Positions 60,101-64,000 of a DNA stretch of 64,000 nt are shown here, piece after piece. Both the position numbers and the translations under genes were made by a program. Within the stretch, counting starts at the first letter, position 1. Each line of letters begins with the position of its first letter. Under the pieces are notes generated by a model, which saw nothing but the letters and a program-made list of their open reading frames with translations, ran no database searches and was not told the DNA's origin. Source of the DNA: Mastigias papua (taxonomy: Eukaryota > Cnidaria > Scyphozoa > Rhizostomeae > Mastigiidae); the NCBI GenBank assembly GCA_964019165.1, contig OZ025270.1, positions 1,439,001 to 1,503,000 on the forward strand, written 5' to 3'.

Positions 60101-63100
60101 ACAGATATTAATGCTGAGCCGAATAGTGGCCGTAAACAAAGGACGATCTCAAACCAGGTCATCAAAAGAAGCCGCGTTAGGGGAGTGACGTTTGGTCTAA
60201 CTCCTGCAGCCTTGTCGTGCGAACAAGCGGTCTTCTGAGAAGTTAATGGGAAAGGATACTTCTATTGCACTGGTATAACACGATTGCAAGTTTCAATAGA
60301 AAATGGTAAGTTTAGCCTATGGTTCTTGTGTCAAATACAGCTGTTTGTCGCGTTTTCTGAGACTGTACCGAGATGTCGAAGCTTCGAGTTAGCCTTAGCC
60401 TTGGTAGTTAGAATATTCGCAACGATATGCTGTCTAGTTATAACCATTAAATTTATAATCCACATATACTCCACATGGCTAAGGGATGGGTTTTGTTTGA
60501 ACAGTCACAAATAGTATTATTCCAGGTTTATGGCTTCGCCGGGCTGAAGTTTCTCATTGTTGAACCTACTAAAAAGCATTTCAGTTTGCCCACTCGCAAG
60601 CACTCCTCATTTACGCCTAAGATCGTCAAGATAGGTCACTTAGGTTTCAGGTAACCCATAATTCTCGCTATTTTCTTTAACATAGGCGAACTGAAACGTG
60701 TTATTATTGACTTGGCCTTTTGACCCTTCCTCATTTCGTACCGACATATAACATACAAATCTTTGTTTTATTTACTAAAGGTAGCCAAATTCCCTTATCC
60801 TTTTGCCTTCAGATTTCCGTGGTAAAGTTGAGCTCTTGTGTCCAGAGTCATGTTATCGTCTGCCCCTTACTGATAGCAATCTTATCGTGCAGAACACAAA
60901 TTTACCTGCTTATTGTATGTAAGTCGACCGTCAATCACTCTTACTCAGAATACCCTTTTAGGCTTTCAAGGTATTTCTAAACAATGATTCAAAACTATTT
61001 TTATAAGAGCCCAATTTATTCAATACAAATGACGGTAGAAATTGGGTCAAGCTTGTTTTAGGATAAGTATGGTGCGAACTAAGCAAACATTTAATATTGA
61101 ACCATGTGCAAGCAACTGCCACAGTCAAATGACATACGAAATGACCCGAATTTCAATGCTTTCAGTGCGCAAATTGCAGTTAGTAATAATTGCCATGGTT
61201 TATAGCGTTTCTTCCATTGTTTACTGTCCAAATTGCCCTGCGCTTAGTCTCTAACAAGTATGCTGGCCTGCCGGTTAGCGGCCCTACGAAGTATACATGC
61301 AAACACAGCGACAAGACGCAGTAGAAGGGAAGGTTAAGGTGGTACAAGCAGGCCAAAGATTATGACTTCTTTCGATGTGCGCCGTCGTAAGCTCCACATT
61401 TTGATGGATCAACATTTACTTCTGTAGATGTCATATAATATTTGAAGGTCTTAGGTTTTAGTTGGATATAACTGGCCTATATTGTTTTGAAATGAAAAAG
61501 TCAAGTAATTATGGATGTCTCCTAGGTCTTGTATGGAAATCAAGAAACGCGAGATACCTCTTGCTTCTTTGATTGATATTAGCTTTCTTTCTTACAAGCC
61601 AATCTGCATTCTGTGTAAAGCTCTCGTCGAAGATTTATTGAGTAATTTTTGCCTTAACGCCAAGATACCTCAAATAAATCATTGTATTGTCATGTTCCTG
61701 TATTCAGAGCTAAAATTGAAAAATCTCACGCCAGTACGCCCCCAGGAACATTAATCAATTCACACCTCGCTGAAAATATGAGGCATCGGGGGGGGGGAGA
61801 GACCAAAGGGAAATGTGTCCGACCATTCCCTTCACTTTCACTTTTAACATTTGTTGTTCTTATCGCAACTGATATTTTCAATCAAAAGAAACTTTTGATG
61901 CACGAGGTCATACACTTCGAGGAGTTAATTGGTTCTGTAACTGCACACTTTACTGTCAATACAAGAACGGGCTATCGTCTGGGATTAGTCTCTGCACAGA
62001 CCTAATGATTGTAGACCATATATGAATATTTTGGGAGTCCTTTTCCAGTTAAGTAGCATCGTAGGAGGCCATTTCATTTGAACAACGTTTTTGTTGATAC
62101 TTTTAATAGCTCGAGTAACTATTCATCCCAAAGTATGGCCTTGATCCCTTTACTTGCGCAAACAACACGAATTATACGAGCTGAGCGTTGCTTTATGGTT
62201 TTCTAGAATCTGAACGTACCCCTTCCTTCACAATGCCACTTTGCCTTTCTCTTACGTTATTTGTCTTCCTTTCTCTACCATCCTATTGTCCCTTCCAGAC
62301 TTCAGGAGATTGTAATTAAGAAAGATGCATAATCAGTTAGTAAAGACAGAGAGCATTTTAACTCTTTTTGTTTAAAGATTCATATGGCTTGTAGAGTTAT
62401 ATATTGACTGTCTGTCAGAGACTAAGGAAAAACAAAACGCTCCTTTCCCTTATAGGAGCATCCATTTACGGGCACTTTGGTGTGGTTTTTAGTCCTATTC
62501 GATCGTCCGCCTTTTTGTTTCAGTTGGTTTCAGTGGAAACAGTAATAGTCACTTAGTCCACCCTTGGTTGTAAGAGGTGCGTGGTACTGGGTGGCAAAAC
62601 ATCGCATCGTGGCAAAGGCCCATATCTAAAACGAGGTCAGGCGCAACTGGGTATTTTCGGGGACAGTGGTGTACATACTCTCTTTATGTGAATATAGTCT
62701 ATAGGAATATCAAGTATCAAATTCACAGAAATTCAAGAATAATCTAAGAATATTGCAAGGCTCAAGCTTCACGAAGGCTTAGATCATTTGCTGATCAATT
62801 TGAGTTTTCTTTAGAAAACAAACTAAATGTGGAATAAATGTGAGCTTCACTTATCTGGTCCATAGTTATTATGATATGATGGGACTTAACAACTCTTCAG
62901 GGAGTATCAGTCATACACTTTTTATAATAAGAATATAGTCTAGTATAAATGTTGAAAATGACTAAAAGTTGAGAATAATTTAAGAATGTTCTTAAGCCTA
63001 AGATAAACACAAATTTGAGAACATTGAAGCTTGGTGAAGTGTGTACAGATTTTTTTATTAGAAACTTCACTTTAGACCTGATAGTTTAAGTTTCTTAATT

Positions 63101-64000
63101 TTTATTCACATTTTATTTTTGTTCTAGAAGCTTCTGAACAGTTTTTTAAGTCAATGAAAAACTGCAATGAATACGAAAACATGTAATATATTGGTTTTTT
63201 AGTGCTCATAAGGTTTAGCACGTAAAGCATACTGTAGTGGAAACTTGTTAAATCCGTGGAGGAAAAAAGGGATTTCTAAGACTGCCAAGGAAAGAAAGTT
63301 CTAAAGCTTCTTAACTCTTTCACTGTAGTTTCAAAAGTTTCTCAAATTTTATCGTGTCTAGTACTAGGTTTCTTATAAACCGGTTTCTTATAAAAAAACG
63401 CGTAATCCTCATAAAAGAGCACATCAACATTTTAAGGATGAGAGAAAGGCAGCAAATAGTTACACAATTTTGTAGAAAGGGATACTTTTATCATTTGACA
63501 AAAGGGCAAGGGTCTAGGATCCCAGAACGCCTGCAGTTGCACGCCTGCATTTTATGTCAGTTTTCTTCGGTATCATCTCTATGTATATTTTGTTCATCAA
63601 ATAATCGCAATCAAATACCTTTTTCCCATTGTAATTCGAACCCACGTTTAGCATACCTGCATTGTGTAATTTAAATTTGGACTTCAAGTTAGGCCCAATC
63701 AATCCCCCCTTAAATCGATTTGATCCCCTGTCACCCGTTCTATGGTTCCGCCTTGGTCATGTTGACACAAGAACTCGCAGTCTGTTTTACCTTCACTCAT
63801 TATCACATCACTGGCGATTGGTTTTGCCTAGACTAAGCCCACGGATTAGGCAGAATTGACCTACAATGTTATTGCAATTTATTGCTTATCCCTTTTACAT
63901 CATTCACGTTTGTCGTCGATAATCTTTGCAGGAGTATTACAGTGATAGGCCGTCTCTAGAGTAATATGCTTTACTTCTGGCTGTCATTTCAATAAATTGC
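54122..64000. other. Gene-free stretch to the window end
   Basis: Nearly 10 kb without a recognisable exon. Local GC rises around 57.5-62 kb, and frames such as 59455-59688 (minus), 59020-59340 (minus) and 58987-59202 (plus) exist, but none shows a known domain or a convincing splice-linked partner. It contains a tRNA-like fragment near 58180 and homopolymer C or G runs at 58580 and 61788. It could be intergenic or a large intron of a gene beyond the window. Confidence 0.4.
58182..58240 (-). other. tRNA-like fragment
   Basis: On minus: CTGACGTACAATGTCAG (anticodon-arm-like), then GCGAGTTCGAATCCCGC (T-arm with B-box). No matching acceptor or D arm precedes it, so it is probably a SINE piece or tRNA relic. 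Confidence 0.4.

Noticed and set aside
61069..61089. Frame starting MVRTKQT, like a histone H3 start
   Set aside because: The following residues do not resemble H3; the match is seven residues and likely chance.

Overview
The window is a stretch of animal nuclear genome. Its genes are split by GT–AG introns, and their products match conserved metazoan families. AT-rich DNA, long (TA)n arrays, many short inverted-repeat elements and tRNA-derived SINEs suggest an invertebrate, possibly a cnidarian. That placement is an inference from style and was not tested. No bacterial, plasmid or CRISPR features are present.

Layout. 1–8.2 kb: no gene recognised, only repeats and a foldback element. 8.24–17.89 kb, minus: a complete 12-exon SUCLA2 gene (mitochondrial ADP-forming succinyl-CoA ligase, beta subunit). 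18.16–19.75 kb, plus: an intronless succinate-semialdehyde dehydrogenase (SSADH/ALDH5A1). These two are head to head with 266 bp between their start codons, and both act on the mitochondrial succinate node. 21.57–22.67 kb (plus) and 23.98–25.16 kb (minus): two convergent, intronless ANKRD40-like paralogues. 26.81–40.58 kb, plus: an 18-exon UVRAG gene (endosomal/autophagic PI3-kinase complex subunit). 42.92–54.10 kb, plus: a 14-exon homocysteine S-methyltransferase. 54.1–64 kb: no gene recognised. For the three split genes I chained exons by splice sites and reading phase. The chains stay in frame from ATG to stop and give proteins of 453, 729 and 327 residues.

The most unusual signal is non-coding. 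Eleven copies of a 23–28 nt motif, CTGATGA + 1 nt + short hairpin + GAAAC, lie in or beside palindromic units, nearly all next to (TA)n arrays. The hairpin stem changes in compensating pairs between loci (GAT/ATC, GATA/TATC, GGC/GCC, GACC/GGTC, GAGA/TCTC). CTGATGA…GAAA is the catalytic core of the hammerhead ribozyme. In the palindromic units two copies face outward. I read this as a family of hammerhead-like mobile-element remnants tied to (TA)n microsatellites, comparable with the hammerheads known in Penelope-like elements and retrozymes. It departs from consensus by one extra base at the foot of stem II. A separate perfect palindrome (118-bp arms) carrying a tRNA-like sequence also sits between (TA)n arrays at 42.4–42.6 kb.
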